This document shows positions 22,159-32,859 of a stretch of 64,000 nucleotides of DNA, in pieces. The DNA comes from Gonocerus acuteangulatus. Its lineage: Eukaryota; Arthropoda; Insecta; Hemiptera; Coreidae. The DNA lies in assembly GCA_946811695.1 (NCBI GenBank), contig OX328123.1:147185837-147249836 (forward strand). The letters run 5' to 3'. Position 1 is the first letter of the stretch, and every line of letters starts with the position of its first letter. The notes under the pieces were generated by a model. It made no database searches and was not told the DNA's origin. It was given only the letters and a program-made list of their open reading frames with translations. The translations under genes were made by a program, and so were the position numbers.

Positions 22159-23030
22159 TGTAGTCAGTTGAGCACTCCAATACCTGCATCAGGATAAATT
22201 GAAAATTCTCGTAAAGGAAAACAAATCATTGTTGCATATGAGGACAAAACAGTGATTTTATGCGGATTGCTTGATCGGGTTTTCTTCCAAGTAATCAAGG
22301 ATAGACGATGCAAACAAAAAAATTACATTTAAAATATATTGAATGTTTTTTTTTATTGTTGTTCTTAATTATTTTCCCACATTAACTAAACACCGACTAT
22401 AAAATCTACTCTTATAAGAGCTGAAGTAATCTAATCAAAAAATTGATTCCGACCACCAAGCCCAAAACCTTCCCCCTCCAGGAACGTGGGATATCCTAAC
22501 CCTGGATTCGTATACTAATTAAAGCGACAATCATTGCCTTGAGATCAGTGTTAAAAATAAAGGATGGGAGTCGTGCCTGGCGTGAGGTAGAGATAGGAAC
22601 GGTCTACCAATAACTTATAATTGATTCGAATGGTTTCTGAGAGCCTGCTTTATAGCTCCCTTAGAACACCGACTGCTGGTAGGAAGGCCAGTGGCGGCTC
22701 TGGACGTCGTTTAGTGGGTAATACTTCAAGATTTGGCGCAGTTAGTGGGCAGTCAACTACATTTTCAACTACTAACTAGTAGTTGAGTAATTACATTGCA
22801 CCACTAAAATCTATGAATTGGCAGTTATTAGTGAGAAAACTATTTTTTTAAACTTGTAGTAACTAATGCGAATTCGAGAAATTCTATATGAAATTTCTCT
22901 TTTACTCTCCCTTCTGTTCGACCATTTGCAGAGATGAATGAACATGTGGCAGGCGAGACGTTAAATAATGAAAATGAAAAAAATATTCTTCTTTATTAAA
23001 ACAAAATAAAATGCAGCTGACGATAATAAT
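22159..23030. other. intron A-B, unique sequence
   Basis: No gene or known repeat recognised. Confidence 0.4.
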
Positions 23031-23045
23031 AAATAAAAATAAGAA

Positions 23046-23575
23046 AGTCCGACTGAAAGGAACTGCGTCATCTTAGCGAGGTACCGTTCATATCTTTAGT
23101 GTTGTTAGTAGTAGTCTAGGAATAGTAGATATAGAAAATAGATTTAAAGCACCACAACAGGAAACTGACAGTATCATGGCGACTCCCCACACCTTCTCCA
23201 GGTTCGCTCTTGGAGAAACTATAACAACGTTTCACATTTTTTTACTTTGTTTTAGTCAAATAGTCATTTTACTGTTAAATGCAATTAAAATGGAAAACAA
23301 CCAGTTAAAACTTTAGGTAAAAAAAAAACATCAACCCACTCAAAAGCGAATTTTGAAGTCCTTATTTCGCCGATTGACATCGCCCCATCGAAAATTATAT
23401 CAGAACCTTTTTTGTAGGAAATGCAGTCAGTTTTCGAATGGTCACCTTCCGCTTACCACGATTTCTTAACCATTTTTGAGATATTTTAGAAAATATACGA
23501 AATTCACAAAATTTTCATGCCTTGTTAATGAAATATTTTATTTATAGTTATTCTTTAACTGCAAACGGAACCTAT
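23046..23575 (+). mobile_element. RC-2 Helentron-like element, 5' part
   Basis: It starts GTCCGACTGAAAGGAACTGC after A/G-rich sequence, then GTCATCTTAGCGAGGTACCG, and runs on through the RC-2 core (GATTGACATCGCCCCATCGA, AACTGCAAACGGAACC). It is interrupted at about 23575, where the 5S-derived SINE target site begins. Confidence 0.7.
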
Positions 23576-23594
23576 AATAATAATAAGAAACAGT

Positions 23595-23796
23595 CGGCCA
23601 TAGCCACGTTGAATGCACCGGTTCCCATAGATCACCGAAGTTAAGCAACGTCGGGCGTGGCCAGTACCTGAATGGGTGACCGACCACGTGCCCTTGGCAT
23701 TATAAAAGGGTGGCAACCTCTAGATAGCCCGGCGTTAATAGCCAAATTGTTGATACGCCGTTACACACACACAAAAAAAAAAAAATAAAAAAAAAA
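23595..23796 (+). mobile_element. 5S rRNA-derived SINE (SINE3-type) with 13-bp target duplication
   Basis: The head matches arthropod 5S rRNA: CCACGTTGAATGCACCGGTT, GATCACCGAAGTTAAGCAAC, GTCGGGCGTGGCCAGTACCT and GAATGGGTGACCG, including the A-box-like and C-box promoter regions. The tail GGGTGGCAACCTCTAGATAG continues to GATACGCCGTT, (AC)n and an A-rich end. AATAAGAAACAGT flanks it at 23582-23594 and 23797-23809. The first few bases of 5S (GCCAA) are missing. Confidence 0.92.
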
Positions 23797-23809
23797 AATA
23801 AGAAACAGT

Positions 23810-23859
23810 GCCAACGGCCATGGCCACGTTGAGTGTACGGGTTCCCGTTGATCGCCGAA
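23810..23859 (+). pseudogene. second 5S rRNA head, fused to a LINE remnant
   Basis: GCCAACGGCCATGGCCACGT is the exact 5' start expected for 5S rRNA, followed by a diverged GTACGGGTTCCCGTTGATCG. The 5S similarity ends at CCGAA (about 23859), and LINE-derived sequence follows at once. Confidence 0.8.
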
Positions 23860-23865
23860 AACGTA

Positions 23866-24390
23866 TGAGTCGATCCAGGATATTACGGGGGGCTGTGTGA
23901 TCCTTGCTGGATCACATTATCTTCAGGGACATAATAACGTGACCAAAATATATCATCAACCACGCACAGAAAAATTTGGTATGTTGGATGGTGTGATCCC
24001 TTGTTACCGCTACGTCCCAAAAAAAAAATCAGAGAAAGGTACAATTCAAATGCATTGGGACGAAGCGATGTTAACGGACCGTACTGTCCATCATAATAAA
24101 CCGGATATTCTTATCAATGACAAGGGAAATATGACAGCCGATATTATTGATTTCGCAGTCCCCAATGATGAGAATATCCGAAAATCATATGCTGAGAAAC
24201 TGCGAAAGTACCAAGGCTCATTCCAAAAATGACAATTGTCGCAAATGCATACCTGAAACCTTCGGAGGAACTTATCAAAAATTCCCAACAAGCAGTACTG
24301 CTTTATGCCGCCAGAACGGTAAGAACATTTTTAAATGAACGCCCGTAAAAAAAAAAATAAATAAATAAATAAATAAAAAATAAAAACCAA
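23866..24390 (+). pseudogene. non-LTR retrotransposon C-terminal remnant with A-rich tail
   Basis: The frame from about 23897 encodes HYLQGHNNVTKIYHQ, then MHWDEAMLTDRTVHHNKPDI, then IIDFAVPNDENIRKSYAEKL. After a frameshift near 24230 it reads IVANAYLKPSEELIK and AVLLYAARTVRTFL. This order (RHNxVxKxxH, WDxxIxTDRxIxxNxPDI, IDxAxPxDxN, EKxxKY, VLxxTAxxVRxFL) is the segment after the RT domain in one group of non-LTR retrotransposons; I cannot name the clade. The 3' end is A-rich with (AAAT)n from 24346. It is truncated and frameshifted. Confidence 0.78.
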
Positions 24391-24754
24391 ACAATTCATT
24401 CGGTTGGCAATAGCCCCCGAAAGAATTTACTCTAGGAGACTGAGGACCCCCCCCCCCCCCACTATAATATAAAGCCTTCATTTATTCCATTAATACAAAA
24501 ATAGAAGAATAAAAAATAAAATTTAATAATGCAAAATCAAAGATACCTACATTATTAATTTAATTGATTAATACATAAGAAGATAAATGAATAAAATACT
24601 TTAGGTAGTTACATTTTAAGGAACAAAGGTCCATTATTGAACCTTGGCCTCTCCCAATTCCATACATTCTGTTCTATTCTTGGCCAGCTTGTACCAAGAG
24701 GGACCAGCATGTTTTTTAATGTTGTCTTCATATTCTCAAAAAACGTAAGCAGAT

Positions 24755-25010
24755 ACCTTTTGTGATTGACAATGTTATTGTGATCCTGCTTGATTTTGAA
24801 GCCTCGTTCTCCAATGTTGGACAAAGAGGCGTCAAACTCAAGCCGGATTACAATAACGTTTTCACAAAAGTTGAAGATACTTGTTGTGATTGACAATGTT
24901 ATTGTGATCCTGCTTGATTTTGAAGCCTCGTTCTCCAATCTTGGAGAAAGAGGCCTCAAACTCAAGCCAGATTACAATAACGTTTTTACAAAAGTTAAAA
25001 CTGAGAAACA
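24755..25010. repeat. tandem pair of 124-bp palindromic units
   Basis: TGTGATTGACAATGTTATTG starts at 24761 and 24885. Within each unit GTTATTGTGATCCTGCTTGA...CTCCAAT is answered by TTGGA...TCAAGCC(G/A)GATTACAATAAC, an imperfect palindrome with arms of about 42 bp. Frames on both strands here are by-products of the symmetry. Confidence 0.88.
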
Positions 25011-25088
25011 ATTAGTTTTGCAGATCGTTGCCGGGGACGGATAAAAAAAAACCAACTGCTACTAAATAGGTACTCTCTTAGAAAAAAA

Positions 25089-27305
25089 GTCCGACTCGCA
25101 GGAACTGCATCATCTTAGCGCGGTTCCTGTTCATATCCCTATTGTCATTTGAAAATCTTAGAATAGAAACAGATAATATTTTCCTCGGCCTTTGTTCAAA
25201 GGGTTTTATGACTGGTCGGGTCCGCCAGACCCTAGAATCCTCTTCTACCGATACTTCATTTCATACGTTTCAATGAATTGGAAAATATCAAAATTATTCA
25301 CATATTCCTGTGTTCTTTTACTATAGTTATAATTATACAAATAAAATCAATTAAAAAATAAAATAAAAAACCAACAGAATAAAGTCAATTGAAAATATTC
25401 AAAAGACGTCATCGAATCTCTTTCTCTTGGCAAGCTATGTTTCTAACAATGAATTGTTTTTCTTATTTTACTTAATCTTTTTTATTGTCAAATACATTAT
25501 CCAACTTTAAGCAATTAAAAAATAACAAGGAATAAAAACAGACAAAAAGAACTGTTCGAATAAACGAAATCAATTACTTCAAAGTTTAGGCACTTATTTC
25601 TCCGATTGACATCGCTTATTCAAAACTTTATTCAGATTTTTTTTTTGTAGACCATTTAGTAAGCTTTCGAATGGTAACCTTTCGCTTCCCTAATTTTCAA
25701 CCGTTTTCGAGATATTATTGAAAGTATACGAAGTGCCCAAAACTTTTCATTATTTTTAGCAACAGAAAATGGGTCTCATTTTACCTATCCTGTTTTACAC
25801 ACAAATACATTTTCGTAACATAAAAAATTACAAAAATAAATAACAATAAAAAACTAAGGGAAAGAGACAATAATTACAAAAAGAACGACAAAAAACCGTT
25901 CATAAGAGCTAAACAGACGTATTTGAAGTTTTAAGCTCTTATTTCTTCGATCGAGATCACCTAATCAAAAATTGTTTCAGAATCTTTTTTGTAGAGAATT
26001 TAGAAAGCTTTCAAATAGTTCCTATCCACTGATCATAATTTCCCAACCGCGTTCGAGATATTGATGAAAGTAAACGAAGTTCCCAAAACTTTTCATGTCT
26101 GTTCATAACATATTTTATTCTAACCCTTCCTCAACTCCAAACGTAACCAAAAGTTTAACATGTTAGTTTTAATGAAATTCAAACATGCAAAAAATGTTTT
26201 AACTGAATCCCATGATTGTAAGTACCAAAACCGAGCTAGGCTTTGTATTTGTGTCGGCAGATACCTGGGGTATATTTACAACTCTTGAGGATTAACTCGT
26301 AGCAGGTACATTTTTTGTGGACCCACAGGCAGTGAACGGACTCTCTATTCCCTCAAAGTATCTAACCTGTGTGAAGTTGAATATTGTTTCTAATTATACG
26401 AATCCTGTAAAATTGACAAATACATTTGACTACTATAAGCAATTACAAACACTAGGGAACATGCCAAAGAACTCGGAGTAGGAGCCTTGACAGTTTCAAG
26501 TCATTTGAAGGAAATCGGCAAATCCAAAACTGACATTTCATACGGTATAGCCTGATATATTTCTAGCAATGAATTGTTTTTCTTATTTTTATTAATCTGT
26601 TTTATTGTCAAATACATTATCCTACTATAAGAAATGACAAAATAACAAGGAATAAAAACAAAAAAGAAGAACCGTTCAAATAAACGAAATCAATTACTTC
26701 AAAGTTTAAGCACGTATTTCTCCGATTGACATCGCCTAATCAAAAATTGTTTCAGAATCTTTTTTGTAGAACATTTAGTAAGCTGTCGCATGGTAACCCT
26801 CCGTTTACTAATATTTCAAACAGTTTTCGAGATATTAGGGAAGGTATACGAAGTTCCCAAAACTTTTCATGTCTGTTAATAAAATATTTTATTTTAATCC
26901 TTCCTTAACTCCAAACGTAACCAAAATTTCAACATATTAGTTTTAATGAAAGTAGAACATGTAGAAAATGTTTCAACTGAATCCTATGATTCTAAGTACC
27001 CAAACCAAAAACGGTATTCGAAAACTATTTTTCTAATTTTCTCGAAAATGGTTAAAGCTATCGCCTTGGAAATGGTTTTATTCGTTTTCCTAGCCCAAGA
27101 AGCCTATAAAACGAGTACTTACAAGCTTAAGAAGTCAAAAACGTAAGCGTTACGATTTTTTTTGCGCGAATTTCGCCCCAAACGCCATCTTCTAGTGGGC
27201 GGATTCTGCTGGTTAACGAACTTGACCTTTCAAATTGGACGACGGATTTTTGTACCAAATTTCATCACAATCGGACCATCAGGGAAGCCAGAAATGAGCG
27301 AACAG

Positions 27306-27360
<55 letters not shown>

Positions 27361-27510
27361 AATTTGAACCACCGTTATTTTCGGTTTCTAGGGGTTCTGA
27401 AACGCGAAATTTTCTAGTCGGCACTTCCGGATTGTTTCATTGTATCAACCTTATAAGCGGGGTTCCTACCTATGGGGGAGGGAGGAACCGCGCTAAAAAT
27501 AATGTTCAAT
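25089..27510 (+). mobile_element. RC-2 cluster (nested or serial Helentron-like copies)
   Basis: It begins at the RC-2 5' end GTCCGACTCGCAGGAACTGC (25089). Core blocks recur at about 25600-25760, 25930-26160 and 26700-26940 (TCCGATTGACATCGCC, TTTAGTAAGCTTTCGAATGG, CGAAGTTCCCAAAACTTTTC). The 3' part follows at 27180-27510, with (TA)n at 27312-27358 and the GGAACCGCGCTAAA end. The cores repeat, so this is several copies or internal duplications. Confidence 0.65.
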
Positions 27511-27549
27511 ATTTCTATTTTTTGATTGTTCATATTGTGCATTGATACA

Positions 27550-27680
27550 TTTTTTACGGCGGTGCGACGTCTAGGCCATTATCGCAGACATCCAGGGTGA
27601 AGCGAGGAATTTTCCCAACGAGCCGTGGGTTGAGAAAATTCCTGCCGCCGGTGGTAATCGAATCTGCCATCTCCCGCTAG
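27550..27680 (-). mobile_element. SINE-A, partial
   Basis: Reverse orientation: T-run, ACGGCGGTGCGACGTCTAGG, then AGGAATTTTCCCAACGAGCC, CCTGCCGCCGGTGGTAATCG (B-box side) and GCCATCTCCCGC. Confidence 0.88.
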
Positions 27681-27812
27681 CAGTTGTCGGATTGGCCTGA
27701 ATTTTTGCACAGCTAGTTTTTTTTTTGTTGATGATTGGAACAGTATTGAGGGATGGGAGCAGCAACATTTTGACTTAAAAAAAAAAAAAATCCCTATAGC
27801 AAAGGTTCACCC
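27678..27812. repeat. dispersed repeat shared with 39838-39975
   Basis: CAGTTGTCGGATTGGCCTGA, then TTTTTGCACAGCTAG, TTGTTGATGATTGGAACAG, GGGAGCAGCAACATTTTGAC and ATCCCTATAGC align in order with 39838-39975. Class unknown; it may be part of a larger element. A fragment of the RC-2 3' hairpin follows at about 27830-27910. Confidence 0.7.
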
Positions 27813-28129
27813 ATATTTTCTAGTCGGCACTTCCGGATTACTTCCAATCAACCTCATAAGCGGGTTTCCTCCCTATGGAGGGAGGGAGGAACCGCGCTGA
27901 CCGGACTGCGTTAAAAAAACAAAAAAAAATTGGACATAACTTTCCAACCTTACCTCTTCGGAACCGGACTTGTAATGACGTTTTTTTGTTGAAAATGACG
28001 TCCAGAATCACCTTCTGTATTCGTACAGAAACTTACTTTCTGCATTGTACTTTCTGTACTCGTTTGTATATATTGTCTAATATATTTATATAATTACCTT
28101 ATTTGAAAGGTTCTTTAACCACCATAATC

Positions 28130-28650
28130 CGTCAACGTAACATGATTTTTTAAGAGAAAATCTCGCGAAAAAAATTGTAACGCTTACGTTTTTGAGTTCC
28201 TGTGCTGGCAGGTACTCGTTTTATAGGTCCTTATTTTAAAGTCTATAACCATTAACGAGAAAAAATGATACAACTACTTTTTCAAACTAATTTTTCTTTT
28301 GGATATTTAGAAAGGATTGATATTTAAATTTTGTTTGCGTTTGAAGGTATGAAAGTATTAAAAAAAAGATAATAGACATGAATAGTTTTTGTACCTTGGT
28401 ATATTTTTTAATATGTCTCGAAAACGGTTAGAATATCGTGGTAAATGGAACAAGATTATCCGAAAGCCTAAAAAATTCTCTACAATAAAGATCCTTATAA
28501 GATCTTTATGTGTTGTTCTTATAAGAACTTTTCGATAGGGCGATGTCAATCTGAGAAATAAGTGCTTAAACGTCGAAGTTATTAGTTTGTTCTTTTCAAC
28601 GGTTAAAATAACGGTTGTAGTCTTTTTAATTACATATACAATCAAATGAG
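28130..28650 (-). mobile_element. RC-2 copy, partial
   Basis: Reverse-complement RC-2 blocks: CGAAAAAAATTGTAACGCTT, TGTCTCGAAAACGGTTAGAA, ATTCTCTACAATAAAG and GATAGGGCGATGTCAATCTG. Confidence 0.65.
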
Positions 28651-28700
28651 TATTTTAGTGAAAATGAAGAATATCATGATGATTAGATAGTTGGAATAGT

Positions 28701-29319
28701 TGGGATTAGGCTAAAGAAACCTTAATACGATTTTTTTCATAAAAAATCTACAGCCGTTTCGGCTAGTCATTGGTAGCCTTCGTCAGCTAAAATGATAAGA
28801 AAAAAAAAAGTTTATAATTGACAAGTAACAGAAATATAAATACACTTAACTTATTATAAAAGAACAATTTGGTCTTAAATTTACCCTAGTAGATTCCCTT
28901 TTTTCTTAGACACTTCCACTATGGTGACTTAACTGTCAACATTGGTCTTCCTCTGCCTCCAGGCATTTCCATAGGTATGTAGTATCTTATTTGTTTGTTA
29001 TAATTAATTAATGTTACTATTAGCACCTATTTACCTATATAAACTTCAATGTAATAGCCTTTTTTCTTCTTTTTGTTATGTTTCTTTTGATTTTCATTCT
29101 ATGAATTTAAGACCAAATTGTTCTTTTATAATAAGTTAAGTGTACTTATATTTCTGTTACTTATGTCAATTATAAACTTTTTTTTTTTTTTTTTTTGTTT
29201 TAATTTCTGTTTTTCTTGTCATTTTAGCTGACGAAGGCTACCAATGAGTAGCCGAAACGTCCAAAATATAGGTTTTTTATAATAAAAAATCATATTGAGG
29301 TTTCTTTAGCCGAATCCCA
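28701..29319. mobile_element. foldback element with hammerhead-like motif in both arms
   Basis: The outer ends TGGGATTAGGCTAAAGAAAC (28701) and GTTTCTTTAGCCGAATCCCA (to 29319) are inverted. The arms run to about 28885 and from about 29104 (CAATTTGGTCTTAAATT / AATTTAAGACCAAATTG). The right arm carries CTGACGAAGGCTAC-CAATGA and GTAGCCGAAACGTC (29228-29261); the left arm carries its complement with a few changes. No coding sequence. Confidence 0.85.
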
Positions 29320-29592
29320 AACATTCCATCTTTACTTATGAAGAATATTGTTATAGTGAGAAAGAAGATGGAGTACATAGGGTGCATTCAGGACTAGTGT
29401 GGGCTCAAAATCTCATATTACTTCTCTTTGAGATTTCATTGTATTTTTTTCAAGAAAAATCAAACCATAAGAGCTTCAATTTGCCATATGAACAAAATGT
29501 GTTGCTCTTTGAATTGGGAATTCGCACATTGCTATCGGGAATATTCTCATGAAATTTCGCCCATCCGATGCGCCCTGGACTACGAGGAGCTT

Positions 29593-29593
<1 letters not shown>

Positions 29594-29662
<69 letters not shown>
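29594..29662 (+). repeat. long poly-A tract (~69)
   Basis: An uninterrupted A-run after CTACGAGGAGCTTCAGC. It is probably the tail of an unrecognised retroposed sequence. Confidence 0.9.
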
Positions 29663-29665
<3 letters not shown>

Positions 29666-30365
29666 AATAAGCTTGTTACATATTCTTGCACTTACAAGTA
29701 CACATTCTTTTTGAGTGAGTAAAGACCTGAGACGACCTGTCAATCGATTCACTCAATATTTTTCGACCCTCGAATGGTTTGAACAGAAATGAACCTTAAT
29801 TCTGACTCGATTCAATTTCTGATTGGAACTCGGCAATAAAAGCAACATCAAAGGACGGTTTGAACAGTTTCTCAGCAACAATTTCAAATAATTACACAAA
29901 TCTCAACTCTAATTATGAAACTAATTAAGGAGTGAGATTGTCAGCTTTTCCTTAAATCAATAAAATTCCCCACGAACTGGTTTTTAAATTATCTCCTTCA
30001 CTTCTTTTTGCTCTTGAAATTAATTCATATTCTTTATTTCATTTTTGTTATTAATTAGAAAAAAAAACAAAGAAAATTAATTACAAATTAATGCTTTTAA
30101 TATAACAGTTTTTCTACGATTTATTTTTGTTAATAAATGGATTATTTATTACTAACATTTAGAAAAATAAATCAGTATTTGTGTGGGTAAGTATGTGTAT
30201 ATATTAATATATACCTTTAAGTAAGTGCTAAATAAATTAATGGTTCTATTTAATCTATTATTTGCTCTTGAAACCGAACCTGGGCGGACGTTCTTGTCAC
30301 CATGCCCTATAATGTTAAGATTTGTTTTCTACGTGAATGTACATACATGAATAAACATTATTTAA
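29663..30365. other. AT-rich sequence; its end matches 47747-47786
   Basis: Nothing recognised, except that the last ~40 bp (TTCTACGTGAATGTAC...) belong to a repeat found uninterrupted at 47747-47850. Confidence 0.45.
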
Positions 30366-31522
30366 TCTACTATATATTTGTCAAATACCACTCACTCACT
30401 CACTCATCTATCAACGCCCAGCCCAAACCGCTCGACAGAAAATTTTGAAATTTTACATGGACACTCCCTATATAACGTAGGCGCTTGCTAAGAAAGGATT
30501 TTTTGATATTCGTATTTTTAAGCATTTTTAGGGGGGTTTAAAGTTTGAGTTGGTTAGAGAAGGCAAGCTTAGGCAGCCTGCGTTGCTAGGACGATAAAGA
30601 ACAGCTGTTACCTTACATTATCTATCTCATAGTTTTATTTCTAATTGAGGTTAATTTCAACTATGATGGCAGACCTTCAATTACTAGAAATTAACTGTCC
30701 CTAATAGAGTTTTAATTGCGTTTCTTTTCTGCCTGTCCCCGTCAGATAGGCTTGCCATATTTTTGGAGAGTTAAACCGGGACACATTAATATGGGATGGG
30801 CATACCAGGGGGGGGGGAGATAAAAATAGTACAAATTATAAGCAAAATGGTTGGTGAGTTTTAAGCCTAGCAACTAACGGGAGGGGGAATCCTAAACTGT
30901 TAGTCTACCCAAACCTTAAAAATAAGAATGGAACTTTTTTTGCTACTTGATTTTCTTAAAACAATCTCTCAGCCAAATAGTAGTGTCTGGCAGCTGGCAG
31001 CGCTGTGCAGGTAGTTCCAGCGTTTCACAGTTAGTTTACTTCTCATATCTTTGACACTGTGAGCAGTAGTAAAAATGTTAATTGTAGAAAAGTAACCGAT
31101 TTAAAAAAGATTCTTATAAACATGAATTCATTACTTTTTACATCTTACAGCCTTTTCCGGGACATTAATAAAACTTGGCGGGGCACCGAAACAATTGCAA
31201 AATACCGGGACAGTCCCGGTCAAACCGTGATGTATGGCATATCCTTAGGTTTTCCAGGCGAGGTAATAATATCCGGAACCCTTGCACAGCCTCCTCGCCT
31301 ATAACCTAGGTAATACCCGTAAATATATTGGGTGTTACCATATGACTTCTTGGAAACATAAACTTTTAAATTTTAACGCCCATTGAATAAAATATAGTAT
31401 GACGGGAACCGTGCTGTAATAAACTGCACAGAATTGTATAGTAACGTAATTTTAATGAAACATTATTTGACGCAATAAAATAACTACTTATCTGCCGTGA
31501 CGAAGCACGGGTATTCAGCTAG
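30366..31522 (+). mobile_element. RC-4 Helitron, non-autonomous, 1157 bp
   Basis: It starts A|TCTACTATATATTTGTC and ends with the hairpin CCGTG-ACGAAG-CACGG, eight bases (GTATTCAG), then CTAG|T. That is a textbook Helitron: 5'-TC, 3' hairpin, CTRR end and insertion between A and T with no target duplication. The flanks join seamlessly to the pattern of the repeat at 47747-47850, the empty-site equivalent. The 5' region has (CACT)n and CAACGCCCAGCCCAAACC, also present in the RC-4 relic near 53700. No Rep/helicase; the 81-codon frame at 31059-31304 is not recognised. Confidence 0.88.
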
Positions 31523-32245
31523 TATTATTATATTTCTATTAAGTATGTAATCTGACGTTCTTATTATCTGTGTCTTTTAAAAAGCTTGTAATAGAAACAG
31601 TTATTGTTCTGTTTTGATCTAAAAAATGATAACTGCGTAATGTGTAAAATTCAATGTGGTAAGCAAGAGATTTGGGTGCCAAAACAGGAATGTCACAGTA
31701 TCCTATGCGGAAGTAACTCCCTTCGAATTCTCAACTTCCAGTTTCTTATGTACATACCTGTTTAACTAAAATACTCATTTTACTTATTAAAAATTGAGGC
31801 AAATAGAGGGAAAGAAGTTCCAATGTTCGAAACTGGCATTTAATTGGCTTTAATCGAAGATTTATCCAAATGGAATCGCACTAACAAAACTCGTATAAGG
31901 ATAATTTTTCGAATAGATGATTTCCTTTAAATACGATTTACTAACCGGTTTTGAGGTAGATACCTATATAACAGTTTATCACTTTTCTCAACAACGGTTA
32001 TTGATATGACCCTGAACATGGTTTCATTAGATTTCCCAGGTCCAAATACTTATTTATTTTGGAATAACTTACTAAATTATTGGAAGCCTAGTAACGTAAA
32101 AACACAAGAGTAACAATTTTTGTAGCAATCCCACAAAGAATTTGTAGAAACTTTTGTCAAGATCCGTCCAAATATGAGCCAGCCAGAGAGCGACACAGAC
32201 CAAGGATGTGGAATCCTTTATACATATTATATGTGTGTATTATCA
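31523..32245. other. continuation of host repeat, then RC-2-like fragments
   Basis: 31523-31600 aligns to 47790-47850. 31880-32170 contains weak RC-2-like blocks (TGGTTTCATTAGATTTCCCA). No gene. Confidence 0.4.
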
Positions 32246-32251
32246 TTTATT

Positions 32252-32345
32252 TTTTAACGGCGCATCGACATCTCGGCCATTAGTGCCAACATCCAAGGGG
32301 CAGCGAAGAATTATCTCAACGAGCCGCGAGATGAGAAAATTCCTG
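32252..32345 (-). mobile_element. SINE-A, partial
   Basis: Reverse orientation: TTAACGGCGCATCGACATCT, then GGCCATTAGTGCCAACATCC, CTCAACGAGCCGCGAGATGA and GAAAATTCCTGC. It abuts the next SINE head to head. Confidence 0.88.
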
Positions 32346-32346
32346 C

Positions 32347-32497
32347 TAATAATGGGTCGCCCCGTGGTATAGTGGCTTACCCCTTAGTTTCTCATGCGGG
32401 AGATCGTGGGTTCGATTCCCACCGGCAGCAGGAATTTTCTCATCTCGTGGCTCGTAGAGAAAATTCCTATTATATACCTACGGGGCGACGCATTATT
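32347..32497 (+). mobile_element. SINE-A head bounded by an 18-bp inverted repeat
   Basis: CCCCGTGGTATAGTGGCTTA (A box) and GGTTCGATTCCCACC (B box) are followed by GCAGGAATTTTCTCATCTCG. The unit is bracketed by AATAATGGGTCGCCCCGT and ACGGGGCGACGCATTATT, inverted at 17 of 18 positions. The normal SINE-A 3' end is absent. Confidence 0.82.
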
Positions 32498-32859
32498 TAT
32501 TTATTTAATACATTTTGGATCTATTTCCGAAAATGGATACCAGTGATTTTATCAATAACTGTGATTATTTTAAATTAAATAAAGTAATTTTGACTCTATA
32601 AAATATGTATACATATGCTGCGGTAAGCTTAACAAATTCCCTAATTTTGTTAGTTTCATTTGTGATCTTGGCTCAAACGTAGTTAATATATTTCAGTTAA
32701 GTGGCCATATCAGGATTGAAGACAATGCTCTTAGGTTTCTACAAAGCAATATGATCATACACCCGAGAGGGTTGAATCTCTTTGGACTTTGGTCAAACGC
32801 AGAAACAGAAGAGAATGCGGGACTAGGAGGAGCATGCTGCATTCATGTTTAAGCGATAT

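Noticed and set aside
23595..23720. Functional 5S rRNA gene
   Set aside because: The 5' end is truncated, the 3' end of 5S is replaced by a SINE tail, and target duplications mark it as retroposed.
24609..25044. Two overlapping frames (118 and 84 codons)
   Set aside because: Explained by the tandem palindromic units, which give similar frames on both strands.
29428..29752. Poly-Lys/poly-Phe frames
   Set aside because: Translations of a 69-bp poly-A tract.
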